The notes under the pieces were generated by a model. That model was not told the origin of the DNA. It saw only the letters and a list, made by a program, of their open reading frames with translations, and did no database searches. A program made the position numbers and the translations under genes. Positions 9,995-18,112 of a stretch of DNA of 42,907 bases are shown piece by piece. The DNA is from an uncultured Prevotellaceae bacterium. Its GTDB lineage: Bacteria; Bacteroidota; Bacteroidia; Bacteroidales; Bacteroidaceae. The stretch spans positions 1 to 42,907 of the forward strand of contig ONAG01000049.1 of the NCBI GenBank assembly GCA_900315745.1. The letters run 5' to 3'. The first letter of the stretch is position 1. The number at the start of each line of letters is the position of its first letter.

Positions 9995-10025
9995 CAAAAA
10001 TATAATTTTTTTTCATTCGGAGCAA
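9995..10025 (-). promoter_or_regulatory. Bacteroidota-type promoter for the PL11 lyase
   Basis: On the minus strand TATTTTTG (9995-10002) fits the -7 consensus TAnnTTTG, with TTG (10023-10025) 20 bases upstream as a -33 element. It is about 45 bases from the chosen lyase start. It may also drive ravA-viaA, which have no separate promoter space. Confidence 0.5.
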
Positions 10026-10116
10026 GATTTCGTCGAAAAAATGTGTTTCACCCATAGCATCATATAAGGAAATCTTCATGCAAATTGATTAAATTTGCAG
10101 CCATTAAAGAAAGTGT

Positions 10117-10157
10117 AATGCATCCGTGCCTTCTATTTCAGAAGATACGGATGCATT
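10117..10157 (-). terminator. Hairpin terminator after the redox cluster
   Basis: AATGCATCCGT (10117-10127) pairs with ACGGATGCATT (10147-10157), an 11-bp perfect stem, and TTCT/AGAA pairs again inside the loop. It lies about 50 bases beyond the end of the flavodoxin-like gene on the minus strand, with a pyrimidine-rich tail in that direction. The plus-strand tail is also T-rich (TGTTTTTG), so it could work in both directions. Confidence 0.6.
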
Positions 10158-10205
10158 TGTTTTTGTTGTTCATTGGCTGCGTAAAGCAGGGCAGCCAATT
10201 ATCGT

Positions 10206-10763
10206 TTATTGATTGCTTTCAATCCACTTTTTCATGTCTTCCTTAGATGCATGGTTCAGCAATTTGCCTTCCTTCCAGTTGACATTAGGATAAGTGTCTC
10301 TCAGGTCTTCGCAGGCTTTTTTGATGCTGCTGCCGCCAGATGTGGCAAATGGGATAACCGTCTTTCCATTGAAGTCGTATGCCTCCATAAAAGTGTTGAT
10401 GATCGTTGGGCAGGTGTACCACCAGATGGGAAAGCCTACATATACGACATCATAGTCCTTAATGTCTGTGAGCTTGTTAGTGATGGCAGGACGGGATTTC
10501 TTATCCTGCATCTCCACGCTGCTACGGCTCTGCTTGTTGCGCCAGTCGAGGTCTGCATCAGTGTAAGGCTGTGCCGGTTTGATCTCGTGCAGGTCGGCAC
10601 TTGCCGCTTCTGCCAGTTGTTGGGCAACGCCTTTGGTTGTCCCCGATGCTGAGAAATAGGCAACCAAAACTTTCTGTTTCATATTCGTTTCTGCTTTCTT
10701 TTGTGAACAGGCACTCAGGCTTATAGTCAACAGTGCCGCAAGTATCAAAACTATCTTCTTCAT
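10206..10763 (-). CDS. Flavodoxin-like lipoprotein
   Basis: This 185-residue protein carries a lipoprotein signal (lipobox LSAC, C19) followed by a flavodoxin fold of the flavodoxin_4 type. KVLVAYFSASGTTKGVA is the FMN phosphate-binding loop, and YVGFPIWWYTCP and PFATSGGSS are the flanking FMN loops. It is expected to be an FMN redox protein anchored outside the cytoplasm. It begins 9 bases after the second aldo/keto reductase and is the last gene of the redox cluster. The electron donor and acceptor are not evident from sequence. Confidence 0.9.
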   Translation of the reverse strand: MKKIVLILAALLTISLSACSQKKAETNMKQKVLVAYFSASGTTKGVAQQLAEAASADLHEIKPAQPYTDADLDWRNKQSRSSVEMQDKKSRPAITNKLTDIKDYDVVYVGFPIWWYTCPTIINTFMEAYDFNGKTVIPFATSGGSSIKKACEDLRDTYPNVNWKEGKLLNHASKEDMKKWIESNQ

Positions 10764-10772
10764 GACAATGCT

Positions 10773-11840
10773 TTATTTCAAAGTTTCTTCATACACTTCA
10801 ATGGTTATTTTGTTTCTGCTTGCTGCCACCCAGACGGGTTCCTCGCTCATCACTGGCTTGTTGACAGCCATCACCCCGGAGAGGTAGTGAGGCACGTATG
10901 GCTCTTCGAGGTAGCGGATGTCGTCGGCGGTCAGACGGACATCGAGCGACTTCACTGCTCCCTCAATGTGGTGCAGCTTGGTGGCTCCCACGATGGGCGA
11001 CTCCACCTTCGTCAACAGCCAAGCCAGCGAAATCTGCGTCATCTCCACCCCATAGCGGTCAGCCAGTTCTTCGACTCGCTCCACCACCAAGTTGTCCTGC
11101 TCGGCGGTGGCATCATATTTGAAGTGCATGAACGAGTCTTCCTTCTGACGCTTCGAGGTCTCGCCAGGACGCTTTGCCAGCTTACCCGAAGCCAGTGCGC
11201 TGTAGGGTGTCTGTGCGATGTTGTCCTCACGGCACAATGGCTGCATCTCGCGCTCTTCCTCACGCATGATAAGGTTGTAGTGGTTCTGCACCGAGATGAA
11301 TTTTGCCCAGCCACGCTTCTCTGCCAGTGCATTCATTTTGGCAAGCTGGTAGGCATAGACATTGGCGATGCCGATGTAGCGTGTCTTGCCTTGGCGAACG
11401 GCATCGTTCATGCCTTCAAGAATCTCCTCGGCAGGTGTCTTGTAGTCCCATATGTGATAGATGTAAAGGTCCACATGGTCCATGCCAAGGTGCTGCAGGC
11501 TCAGGTCGATGTTGTTCAGCACGTGCTGACGGCCACTGATGCCCTGTTGGATTTCCTCGTCGGTTCGTGGCAGGAATTTCGTGGCTACCACCACATCGTC
11601 ACGCTTTGCCATGTCACGTAAGGCACGTCCCACATATTGTTCTGATGTTCCCAACTGATAGGCGATGGCTGTGTCGAAAAAGTTTACGCCGAGATCGAGT
11701 GAACGGCGGATGATCTCACGGGTTGGCTCTTCACCAATCGTCCACGAGTGCTGTCCGATGGTAGGGTCTCCGAATCCCATGCATCCAAGGCAGATGCGCG
11801 ACACACGAAGATCTGAGTTCCCAAGTTTTACGTATTCCAT
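10773..11840 (-). CDS. Aldo/keto reductase (second copy)
   Basis: This 355-residue (alpha/beta)8 oxidoreductase probably uses NADPH to reduce aldehydes or ketones. It begins MEYVKLGNSDLRVSRICLG. The catalytic tetrad is visible as Asp and Tyr in FFDTAIAYQLGTSE, Lys in VVATKF and His in LYIYHIWD. PIVGATK near the C-terminus is the usual cofactor-binding loop. The last ~30 residues (VMAVNKPVMS...) extend past the usual barrel end. There is no signal peptide, so it is cytoplasmic, unlike its two exported neighbours. The start lies one base after the stop of the broken cupin/monooxygenase frame. The substrate is unknown. Confidence 0.93.
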   Translation of the reverse strand: MEYVKLGNSDLRVSRICLGCMGFGDPTIGQHSWTIGEEPTREIIRRSLDLGVNFFDTAIAYQLGTSEQYVGRALRDMAKRDDVVVATKFLPRTDEEIQQGISGRQHVLNNIDLSLQHLGMDHVDLYIYHIWDYKTPAEEILEGMNDAVRQGKTRYIGIANVYAYQLAKMNALAEKRGWAKFISVQNHYNLIMREEEREMQPLCREDNIAQTPYSALASGKLAKRPGETSKRQKEDSFMHFKYDATAEQDNLVVERVEELADRYGVEMTQISLAWLLTKVESPIVGATKLHHIEGAVKSLDVRLTADDIRYLEEPYVPHYLSGVMAVNKPVMSEEPVWVAASRNKITIEVYEETLK

Positions 11841-11841
11841 A

Positions 11842-11985
11842 TTATCTCTGTTTTTTGAATATCTGTTTCATCGTCTCGGGGTCGAGGGGTTTCATCGTGG
11901 GCAGTTTCAGGTCTTTCACCATGTGGAGTGTGCCCTGCTTGTATTTCTGGAAGTGGTCGGTCTTCAGATGGCTCTGATAGGCTTC
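11842..11985 (-). pseudogene. Severed C-terminal part of an antibiotic-biosynthesis-monooxygenase-like (ABM) domain
   Basis: Immediately after the cupin stop codon TAA (11988-11986) the same frame stays open for 47 codons to TAA at 11844-11842. It reads EAYQSHLKTDHFQKYKQGTL and continues to KQIFKKQR. This is the typical C-terminal end of an ABM/quinol monooxygenase domain that normally continues from the preceding ILEIYAS. A single base change (GAA to TAA) would explain the interruption. No ATG sits at a suitable place to restart this piece. Confidence 0.7.
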
Positions 11986-12525
11986 TTATGAGGCATAGAT
12001 TTCGAGGATGCGAATCTTTGTGGAGTCTTCGGCGTGACCCTCAATCTCGGCGATACGGACTATCATGTTTTCGTATGTTATCGGGTTCGCAAACTCCTCA
12101 TCAGTCACCTTGCGCAATTGCACAGCATGCTCCTCACCTGGGATGAGGTCACTAACGGTCATGCATTCGCAGTCGCTATCTGGCGTGGCACCATTCCAAT
12201 GGCGCACGTTGGGAGGTGTGGTCACGACGTCACCCTTATGGAGCAACTGCTTGGGCTTCCCCTCTTCCTGATAGTAGGCTTCCCCATTGAGCACCATCAG
12301 CACCTGGGTGGCTTTGGGATGATAATGCCACGAATTATGACTTCCGCGTTCAAAGAGGAAGTTGGTGGTCATTTGGTGCTCGCTACGGCTCAACACAGAG
12401 ATATGTACCTTTCCTGTGTTAAACTCAGCAGGAGCCGTAAACTTAGCAGGGAATATAGTTTCTTGTGCTGCTGCCGTGATGGAGAGCACAAGGGCGAACA
12501 GTATGATAATTCTTCTCTTGCTCAT
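11986..12525 (-). CDS. Exported cupin protein, truncated before its ABM tail
   Basis: This 179-residue protein has a signal peptide (MSKRRIIILFALVLSITAAAQ) and a cupin barrel with metal ligands in the usual arrangement (GSHNSWHYHP, then VLNGEAYYQEEG, then PPNVRHWNG). Related proteins join such a cupin to an ABM domain. Here MIVRIAEIE starts the ABM domain but runs almost directly into STKIRILEIYAS and then a stop, so the middle of the ABM domain (about 30 residues by comparison with the family, an inference) appears deleted as well. The cupin part may still fold. It lies between two aldo/keto reductases. Confidence 0.82.
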   Translation of the reverse strand: MSKRRIIILFALVLSITAAAQETIFPAKFTAPAEFNTGKVHISVLSRSEHQMTTNFLFERGSHNSWHYHPKATQVLMVLNGEAYYQEEGKPKQLLHKGDVVTTPPNVRHWNGATPDSDCECMTVSDLIPGEEHAVQLRKVTDEEFANPITYENMIVRIAEIEGHAEDSTKIRILEIYAS

Positions 12526-12545
12526 TTGTCGATTATTTCCTTTGT

Positions 12546-12833
12546 TTATTCTATGATTCGTTTCTCTCCGTTGACGATATAGATGCCATTATGTGGTTTT
12601 GTCACCTTCTGGCCATTGAGTGAATAGAATACATTGTTGCCAGGATTCTTGGCATTTGCAGCACTTGTGCTCTTCACTTCGCCTGAAGCATTAGAGGCAC
12701 TACGAACCACGCGGAAACCTATGGCATAGAGCGGCACGTCGGCAGGGAAGGCACTGTGATATGCCGAACGGATGTGTTTGGGGAAGTCGTTCCAACCACC
12801 GCCGCGAACCACCTTGTATCGTCGATTCTCAAT
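12546..12833 (-). pseudogene. C-terminal remnant of a formylglycine-generating-enzyme (SUMF1)-like secreted protein
   Basis: The frame contains YKVVRGGGWNDFPKHIRSAY followed by PLYAIGFRVVRSA, which is the characteristic C-terminal core of the FGE-sulfatase/SUMF1 fold. It then runs into a tail FYSLNGQKVTKPHNGIYIV like those at the C-terminus of many Prevotella secreted proteins. The N-terminal bulk of the fold and any ATG are missing: the homology begins right at the stop of the upstream aldo/keto reductase, and the only upstream start is a TTG inside that gene. Best read as a decayed gene fragment trapped in the operon. Confidence 0.6.
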
Positions 12834-13768
12834 TATTCCATACTGTGTTCCCAACCGCCACGGGTGTCAATGCCAGTGGCATCGGCAAGTGCCTCAAGTT
12901 TGGACACTTCCTCGGCGGTGAGTTGTATCTTTGCGGCATCTGCGGCCTCGATGACGTGACGTTCCTTCGTGGCACCGATGATGGGCAGCGTGCCCTTGGC
13001 GATGGCATATGCGATGCCTATTTGTGAGCAGCTGGCACCGTACTTCTGGCCGATGGCGGTCATCTCGCCTGTCAGTGCCTCCAGTTGTGGCAACACTGGG
13101 TTGTACTTCTTGCCTCGGTCACCCTCTTCAGGCAGCGGGTTCTCCTTATTGTATTTGCCAGAGAGGGCTCCTTGCTCCAGCACCATGTATGCCCAGAACT
13201 CAATGCCGTTCTCCTTGCAGTAATCGAGCACGCCACCTTTCTCCGATGAGCGGTAGAGCAGCGAGAAGTGGTTCTGCACGGCACTCACCTTGAAACCTGC
13301 CTCGCCCAAGATCTCGTTGGCACGCTTGATTTCTTTGATGTTGTGGTTCGACACGCCCACGCGCTTAACCTTGCCCGACTTGAGCAGGGGGATCAGTCCG
13401 GGTGTCCAGCGCTCCACGTCCATCGGGTTGTGAATCCAGTAGATGTCAATGTAGTCGCAACCCATACGCTCGATGGAAGCGTCTGCCATTTTCTCTACAG
13501 AATTCTCAAAAACCTCGGCAATTTGTGGAGTGAACTTCGTGGAAATTTCCACATCCTTTCGTTCCACATTTTTTGCCAGAGTACCCAATATACGCTCAGA
13601 CTCACCCATACCATACGCCGTGGCAGTGTCCCAAAGGTTCAAGCCTGCTTTCATTGCTGCGTCAAAAACAGGTTTCAGGTTCTCAACGTCGGTCTTGCTG
13701 CCAAATACCATGTCTCCTCCAAATGCTCCTGCGCCCCATGCCCAGGTTCCTAATGCTATCTTGCTCAT
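12833..13768 (-). CDS. Aldo/keto reductase (first copy)
   Basis: This 311-residue cytoplasmic NAD(P)H-dependent reductase has Asp and Tyr of the catalytic tetrad in LWDTATAYGMGESE, Lys in EISTKF and His in IYWIHNP. The C-terminal half contains PIIGATK. It ends in DTRGGWEHSME. The start MSKIALGTWAWG at 13768 is preferred; upstream codons to 13819 run over the predicted promoter. It is the first gene of the minus-strand redox cluster and is divergent from the AraC regulator, which probably controls it. Confidence 0.92.
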   Translation of the reverse strand: MSKIALGTWAWGAGAFGGDMVFGSKTDVENLKPVFDAAMKAGLNLWDTATAYGMGESERILGTLAKNVERKDVEISTKFTPQIAEVFENSVEKMADASIERMGCDYIDIYWIHNPMDVERWTPGLIPLLKSGKVKRVGVSNHNIKEIKRANEILGEAGFKVSAVQNHFSLLYRSSEKGGVLDYCKENGIEFWAYMVLEQGALSGKYNKENPLPEEGDRGKKYNPVLPQLEALTGEMTAIGQKYGASCSQIGIAYAIAKGTLPIIGATKERHVIEAADAAKIQLTAEEVSKLEALADATGIDTRGGWEHSME

Positions 13769-13796
13769 ATCTTTTAACTTTTTTGATTTGATGTTG

Positions 13797-13804
13797 CAAA
13801 GGTA
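13797..13804 (-). promoter_or_regulatory. -7 element of the redox-cluster promoter
   Basis: TACCTTTG on the minus strand matches TAnnTTTG, about 28 bases upstream of the preferred aldo/keto reductase start. No clear TTTG -33 box is present, which fits a promoter needing an activator such as the adjacent AraC protein. An inverted repeat GATTTA-CTGA-TAAATC (13833-13848) lies just upstream and is a candidate operator. Confidence 0.5.
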
Positions 13805-13885
13805 CGACGAAACTGACATCTAAAGCCTAAACGATTTACTGATAAATCAACCCTTTTTACGGATTTAGCGAATTTTTAAGCTTTC

Positions 13886-14812
13886 ATGTCGGTAAAAATG
13901 TGTAATTTAGCGCCTGAAATGGAGAAGATACTAAAAGTCCATAACGTCAACGACTATGCCCGATATATCGGTGCTCCAGAGTTGCACCCGCTCGTCTCAG
14001 TCATCCACTACGACGAGTTGGAGCACTGTCACCATTCACTCAACAACTACGATGTCTATGGCATGTTCATCGGTGATGAGGAACTGGAAGACCTGTCTTA
14101 CGGACAGCTTCAATATGTTTTGCATCGTCATGCGCTGATGTGTGTGGCTCCTGGCCAGATTGGTGGAAAGACCGACACGGGCGAGGAAATCCACACCAAG
14201 GGATGGGCGTTGCTCTTCGACACCGAACTATTGCGCAACACCGAACTGGGCCGTCGCATGGCAGACTATCATTTCTTCTCATATACCACCAGCGAGGCTC
14301 TTCTGATGACGCCAGAACAGCGGCAAAGCATTGTCACGCTGCTGGAGGGGGTCCGCAAGGAGCTGCTTCGCGGTGAGGACAACCACACACTGCGTATTGT
14401 AACCTCCCAAATAGAACAAATTTTAGAACTTGTGGCTCGATACTATGCGCTTCAGCTTTCCACCTCGGCCACTTCTATGAACTCCGACTTGTTGCCACGT
14501 TTCGAGCATCTGTTACGGAGTTACTATGACGAAGGCTTGCAGCGACAATTAGGGCTGCCTACTGTGAAGTACTGCGCCCAGCAGCTGTTCCTCTCTCCAA
14601 ATTATTTCGGCGACTTGATACGTGAGCTTACGGGAGACTCAGCCACATCCTATATCCGTCGTTTCATTATGCAACGTGCCCAACAGCTACTGATTGGCGG
14701 AGCCGCCATCTCAGAGACTGCCGAAAGCCTTGGCTTCGACTATCCCCAGCATTTCACCCGTCAGTTCAAGAAACACTTTGGCATTACTCCTTCCAATTTC
14801 ATAAAGAGGTGA
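13886..14812 (+). CDS. AraC-family transcriptional regulator
   Basis: This 308-residue protein has an N-terminal sensing region of AraC-binding type (HPLVSVIHYDELEH) and a C-terminal double helix-turn-helix. The first HTH is around TVKYCAQQLFLSPNYFGDLI and the second around ISETAESLGFDYPQHFTRQF, ending KKHFGITPSNF. ATG 13886 opens the frame; ATG 13919 (MEKILKVHNV) is an alternative start. It is transcribed away from the reductase cluster, and such AraC-AKR pairs commonly form a regulator-target unit in Bacteroidota. The inducer is unknown. Confidence 0.93.
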   Translation: MSVKMCNLAPEMEKILKVHNVNDYARYIGAPELHPLVSVIHYDELEHCHHSLNNYDVYGMFIGDEELEDLSYGQLQYVLHRHALMCVAPGQIGGKTDTGEEIHTKGWALLFDTELLRNTELGRRMADYHFFSYTTSEALLMTPEQRQSIVTLLEGVRKELLRGEDNHTLRIVTSQIEQILELVARYYALQLSTSATSMNSDLLPRFEHLLRSYYDEGLQRQLGLPTVKYCAQQLFLSPNYFGDLIRELTGDSATSYIRRFIMQRAQQLLIGGAAISETAESLGFDYPQHFTRQFKKHFGITPSNFIKR

Positions 14813-14815
14813 CAA

Positions 14816-15685
14816 TCATTCGACAACTTGACGATAATAGACTGCTCCCTGCTCATTCTTCAGGGTACGGGTATCCTCGTCATATTCATAGCAGTCTTCT
14901 TCTGAGTCCACATCTTTCGGTTTCATGCAGATGGTATGCCCCTTGATGGTATAGGTGTACTCCGTATAGTGCAGACTTCCTATCATACCCCATGTGGCTG
15001 TGCCATCCGCATTCAGACAGATACGGCTCTCGCTGTTCATGTTTTCATCAAGGCTGTCATAGATTCCACCCATATTGGCAAATGTCAATTGAGATGCTTC
15101 TTCTTGAGGCTCTGCAAGATAGCTCTTCATTCCTCTCATTAAGTCAGACTCAGCCTCTTTTCCGTCAGAATCTGTGTTGTACCTGATGATATTGTGTATG
15201 CGCCAGTCACCATCCTCACGGCAGAACTCGAACTTCTGGTGAACGGTCTGAATGGAACTCCAGAGTATGAAATCGACCAAAGCCGTGCCTTTTTCAACGT
15301 CCATCTGTAGGAACTTAATATCGCAAACCTCAAAATCATCGGGATTGTCATCCTGCATCTGGGTCCAAAGGTCATCGTTGAAGAAGCCGATTTCTTCTAA
15401 GTCAGCATCTTTTTTCTCAACCGCTGCTACTGTATCCCACCAAGTATGACAGGCAAAACGTTCAGTGCTTTCTTCTTCTTTCTGGGCTATTACGGAATAC
15501 AGTTTCTTGATATGCCCTACAATATCTTCCTTTGCTTTTTCAACCTTCGGGTTATCAGTAGCAACGTCAAGGTTTCCTGCCTGCGCTTGTTTTTGCTGGC
15601 CGCTGCATGATGCTGAGGTAATAACGCAAATCAGCAGCATTATCATTACTTTCATCCGACCATTTTGAACTGTATTCTTTTTCAT
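14816..15685 (-). CDS. Lipoprotein of unknown function (DUF3828-like)
   Basis: This 289-residue protein has a lipoprotein signal ending at ITSASC (C27). Residues ~50-170 resemble the DUF3828/NTF2-like type (FACHTWWDTV, ALVDFILWSS, DGDWRIHNIIRYNTD). The C-terminal ~90 residues (IYDSLDENMNSE..., CMKPKDVDSEEDCYEYDEDT) look like a small beta-barrel of lipocalin type. The family assignments are tentative. The alternative start at 15655 (MKVMIMLLIC) would give a shorter signal peptide. It is convergent with the AraC gene with only 3 bases between the stops, and sits 14 bases after a 36-residue ORF. Confidence 0.78.
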   Translation of the reverse strand: MKKNTVQNGRMKVMIMLLICVITSASCSGQQKQAQAGNLDVATDNPKVEKAKEDIVGHIKKLYSVIAQKEEESTERFACHTWWDTVAAVEKKDADLEEIGFFNDDLWTQMQDDNPDDFEVCDIKFLQMDVEKGTALVDFILWSSIQTVHQKFEFCREDGDWRIHNIIRYNTDSDGKEAESDLMRGMKSYLAEPQEEASQLTFANMGGIYDSLDENMNSESRICLNADGTATWGMIGSLHYTEYTYTIKGHTICMKPKDVDSEEDCYEYDEDTRTLKNEQGAVYYRQVVE

Positions 15686-15699
15686 AGCGATATTGTTAT

Positions 15700-15810
15700 T
15701 TAATTTTCCATCAGATGATGGTGTGTCACTTGTTTATGTTCGTACTCAGAAACCAAGGAACTCTTTAAGCCATTCGGCATTTCATAACCGTATGGAAATT
15801 TCTTGCTCAT
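15700..15810 (-). CDS. Possible small protein (36 aa) leading the lipoprotein gene
   Basis: An ATG at 15810 opens a frame that begins MSKKFPYGYEMPNGLKSS and ends at TAA 15700-15702, 14 bases before the lipoprotein start. It lies downstream of the promoter element at 15832-15839, so it would be the first ORF of that transcript. The N-terminus is basic and there is no membrane segment or recognisable domain. It may be a real small protein, a leader peptide, or a truncated gene end. Confidence 0.4.
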   Translation of the reverse strand: MSKKFPYGYEMPNGLKSSLVSEYEHKQVTHHHLMEN

Positions 15811-15831
15811 TGTATTGTATTCTATGAATTG

Positions 15832-15839
15832 CAAAGATA
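15832..15839 (-). promoter_or_regulatory. -7 element for the small ORF/lipoprotein transcript
   Basis: TATCTTTG on the minus strand matches TAnnTTTG. It is 21 bases upstream of the small ORF start and about 146 bases upstream of the lipoprotein start. A sequence ATTTGGACGAATT (15844-15856) just upstream resembles the TTTTGGACGATT motif found in the GH97/GH43 control region. Confidence 0.5.
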
Positions 15840-15989
15840 AGACATTTGGACGAATTTCATATACAATTAAAAAAGAAAAACCGAGTAATAAACATTTTCT
15901 TTTTTTTATGATTCATGCAAGAAAACACCGCTTCTGTGCAAATAGGCCGTACTATTAGACAAAAAGGTAGTGTTATCTGCCTCATCGAG

Positions 15990-17942
15990 TTATTTCTTGT
16001 TTCTTATTAGTTTTACAAGGAATCCGCCGCCCGAGGCGAGTTTTATCTTCAAATTGTCATTGGATGTGAGAGTTTTTGTTTCCACATGGTAGTCCTCGGC
16101 ATTGTGGTTTGCGTTGATGCCATCAGTGACGATGGTGGCATGGTAGGTGTCGCCGATGGGAAGGAAGTCGAAGGAGAGCATGATTTCCCTTTCGTCCCAG
16201 TTCGTCTGGCCAGCCACATACCAGTCGCTGCCATTACGTCGGGCACTGATCATATAACTGCCAATGATTCCCTGAAGTATTCTCGTTTCCTCCCAAGTTT
16301 CAGGAATGGATGTTATGATGTTTACGCATTCTGGCTCATGTTCATAGTTCGTTGGCGCATCGCAGAGCATCGTGAAAGGAGAGTCGTGAATCACGTAGCA
16401 TGCCAACTGATGACAGCGTGTACCCATAGACACAGGATTCTCATAGCACTCCACCCAATTGGTTCGTGTGCCGTTGCGCATGGCACCTGGCGTGAAATCC
16501 ACGCTGCCTGACATCATGCGAATGAAAGGGAATGTCACGTCGTATTTGGGCATGTCGGTCTCTTTTTTTGCCCAACGTGCTTCCTCCATTCCGAACACTC
16601 CCTCGTAGTTTAGGATGTTGGGGTATGTGCGGTTCATTCCTGTAGGTGCAAAGTAACCGTGATAATCGACGAAGAGTTTGTACTGTGCACAGGTTTTGGC
16701 TATTCGCTCCGCCATCTCCACAGCTGTCTGGTCGTTGCGGTCAAGGAAGTCCGCCTTCCATCCCTTGATGCCCATCCGGGCATATTTCTCGCAGGCTTCC
16801 ACCAGATGCTCGTCCAACACGTTAAAGACTGTCCATAGAACGATGCTGACGCCTTTTTGCCGACCATAGTCAATCAGTCCTTGCAAGTCTATATCGGCTA
16901 TTGGATTCATGATGTCACCTTTCGACGAGTCATACCACCCTTCGTCGAGCACCACATAGGGAATCTTGTTTTTGGCTGCGAAGTCGATATAATACTTATA
17001 GGTGCGTGTGTTGATGCCTGCCTTGAAATCTACGCCCTTCAGGTTCCAGTCGTTCCACCAATCCCAAGCTACCTTGCCTGGGCGTATCCAAATGGTGTCA
17101 CCAATCTTGTTAGGTGTGGCAAGGGCATAGACCAGGTTGTTTACGGGCATTTCCACATCTTTTTCTGTGATCGCCATCACCCTCCATGGGTATGTCCTCT
17201 TGCCTGATGACTTTGCAATATAATCCTCTGTCTCTGCCACATGACTCATGCCGCGCCATTTATAATACTCCATTCTTTTGGGATATTTGGCAAAGGAAGC
17301 CTTTAGATGATTGCCATCAGCTTTGAGAAACATGCCAGGATAGCTGCGAAGGTCACTTTCAAGGATGGTCACCTTCACGTCGCCGCTTTGTATGGTTGCT
17401 GGAAGGAAGGCGTATTGATTCCTTGCCTCGCTCAGTTTAGTTTCATCGTAGAAGTTCTGAAATGCCATTGCAAAGGGCTTTTCTTCGTTTGTAGAATAGG
17501 CAAGCCAGCATTTGCCGTTATCAGGGAAACAGAAATCGGCAGTTTCATCGACAACGATTGTCTCTTTTTGATTATTGGTGTAGAAACGATAGCCCACGCC
17601 CTCGTCGTAAACCCTTACCTGAAATCCTAAGCCGCCACTTAGTTTCATGTCCAACTGCCGATAGGCTGCTGTAAATGACTTTTGGCGGTAGAATGGGGCA
17701 GAGAAGGTCTCTGTGGCAGATGTCACCTTTACACTGCCGGGTTTTAAAATAGACTGGACCGACAGTCCCGCTTTCACCTTGACCACGGGCTTGCCATTAT
17801 GGCTAACGCTAAGGGTGATGTCGCTGCAGACAGTCACTTGGTTCTTGCCGTTGGGTGAGCTGACAGTATAGTCTTTGGCAATTGCCACGCCTCCTCCGAT
17901 TAATAATAAGATGGCTATGGGTAGTAGTTGTTTGAACATCAT
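15990..17942 (-). CDS. Glycoside hydrolase family 97 (predicted alpha-galactosidase/alpha-glucosidase)
   Basis: This 650-residue exported enzyme has a signal peptide (MMFKQLLPIAILLLIGGGVAIA), an N-terminal beta-supersandwich starting KDYTVSSPNGKNQVTV, and a (beta/alpha)8 barrel (WDWWNDWN, YVVLDEGWYDS, GIKGWKADFLDRNDQ). GH97 contains inverting alpha-glucosidases (SusB type) and retaining alpha-galactosidases. The Asp in KADFLD (D398) sits where retaining members carry the nucleophile, and E447 in NYEGVFG is a candidate acid/base, so I favour the retaining alpha-galactosidase type. This was read by eye, without an alignment. It is divergent from the GH43 fusion gene and shares a motif with it. 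There is no SusC/D pair nearby. Confidence 0.92.
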   Translation of the reverse strand: MMFKQLLPIAILLLIGGGVAIAKDYTVSSPNGKNQVTVCSDITLSVSHNGKPVVKVKAGLSVQSILKPGSVKVTSATETFSAPFYRQKSFTAAYRQLDMKLSGGLGFQVRVYDEGVGYRFYTNNQKETIVVDETADFCFPDNGKCWLAYSTNEEKPFAMAFQNFYDETKLSEARNQYAFLPATIQSGDVKVTILESDLRSYPGMFLKADGNHLKASFAKYPKRMEYYKWRGMSHVAETEDYIAKSSGKRTYPWRVMAITEKDVEMPVNNLVYALATPNKIGDTIWIRPGKVAWDWWNDWNLKGVDFKAGINTRTYKYYIDFAAKNKIPYVVLDEGWYDSSKGDIMNPIADIDLQGLIDYGRQKGVSIVLWTVFNVLDEHLVEACEKYARMGIKGWKADFLDRNDQTAVEMAERIAKTCAQYKLFVDYHGYFAPTGMNRTYPNILNYEGVFGMEEARWAKKETDMPKYDVTFPFIRMMSGSVDFTPGAMRNGTRTNWVECYENPVSMGTRCHQLACYVIHDSPFTMLCDAPTNYEHEPECVNIITSIPETWEETRILQGIIGSYMISARRNGSDWYVAGQTNWDEREIMLSFDFLPIGDTYHATIVTDGINANHNAEDYHVETKTLTSNDNLKIKLASGGGFLVKLIRNKK

Positions 17943-17967
17943 TTTCTCTGTTTTTTTATTTTTGCTG

Positions 17968-17975
17968 CAAAGATA
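17968..17975 (-). promoter_or_regulatory. -7 element of the GH97 promoter
   Basis: TATCTTTG on the minus strand, 25 bases upstream of the GH97 start. A copy of the shared motif TTTTGGACGATT lies about 50 bases further upstream in the same orientation. Confidence 0.55.
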
Positions 17976-18024
17976 GCGATTCCTCGTGATAATGTATAAT
18001 ACAATAGTACAAAGTATATGGAAA

Positions 18025-18036
18025 AATCGTCCAAAA
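18025..18036 (-). promoter_or_regulatory. Candidate operator, copy facing GH97
   Basis: The minus strand reads TTTTGGACGATT, a perfect 12-base match to the plus-strand copy at 18134-18145. It lies about 49 bases upstream of the GH97 -7 element, a typical activator distance. The two copies point outward at the two divergent genes. Confidence 0.45.
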
Positions 18037-18112
18037 ATACCATACTCACAGAGGCTTGGACTATTATTGCATCTTCTCGGACAATAGTTTCATACTGTCT
18101 CTTCCTTTTTAT

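Noticed and set aside
10090-10097. TAAATTTG on the plus strand as a promoter
   Set aside because: It matches the -7 consensus but has no -33 box, no plus-strand gene follows, and a hairpin begins 20 bases downstream; likely chance in AT-rich sequence.
12833-12854. TTG at 12854 as a true start of the FGE-like fragment
   Set aside because: It lies inside the reductase gene in another frame and the residues before YKVVRGG are just the shadow of that gene.
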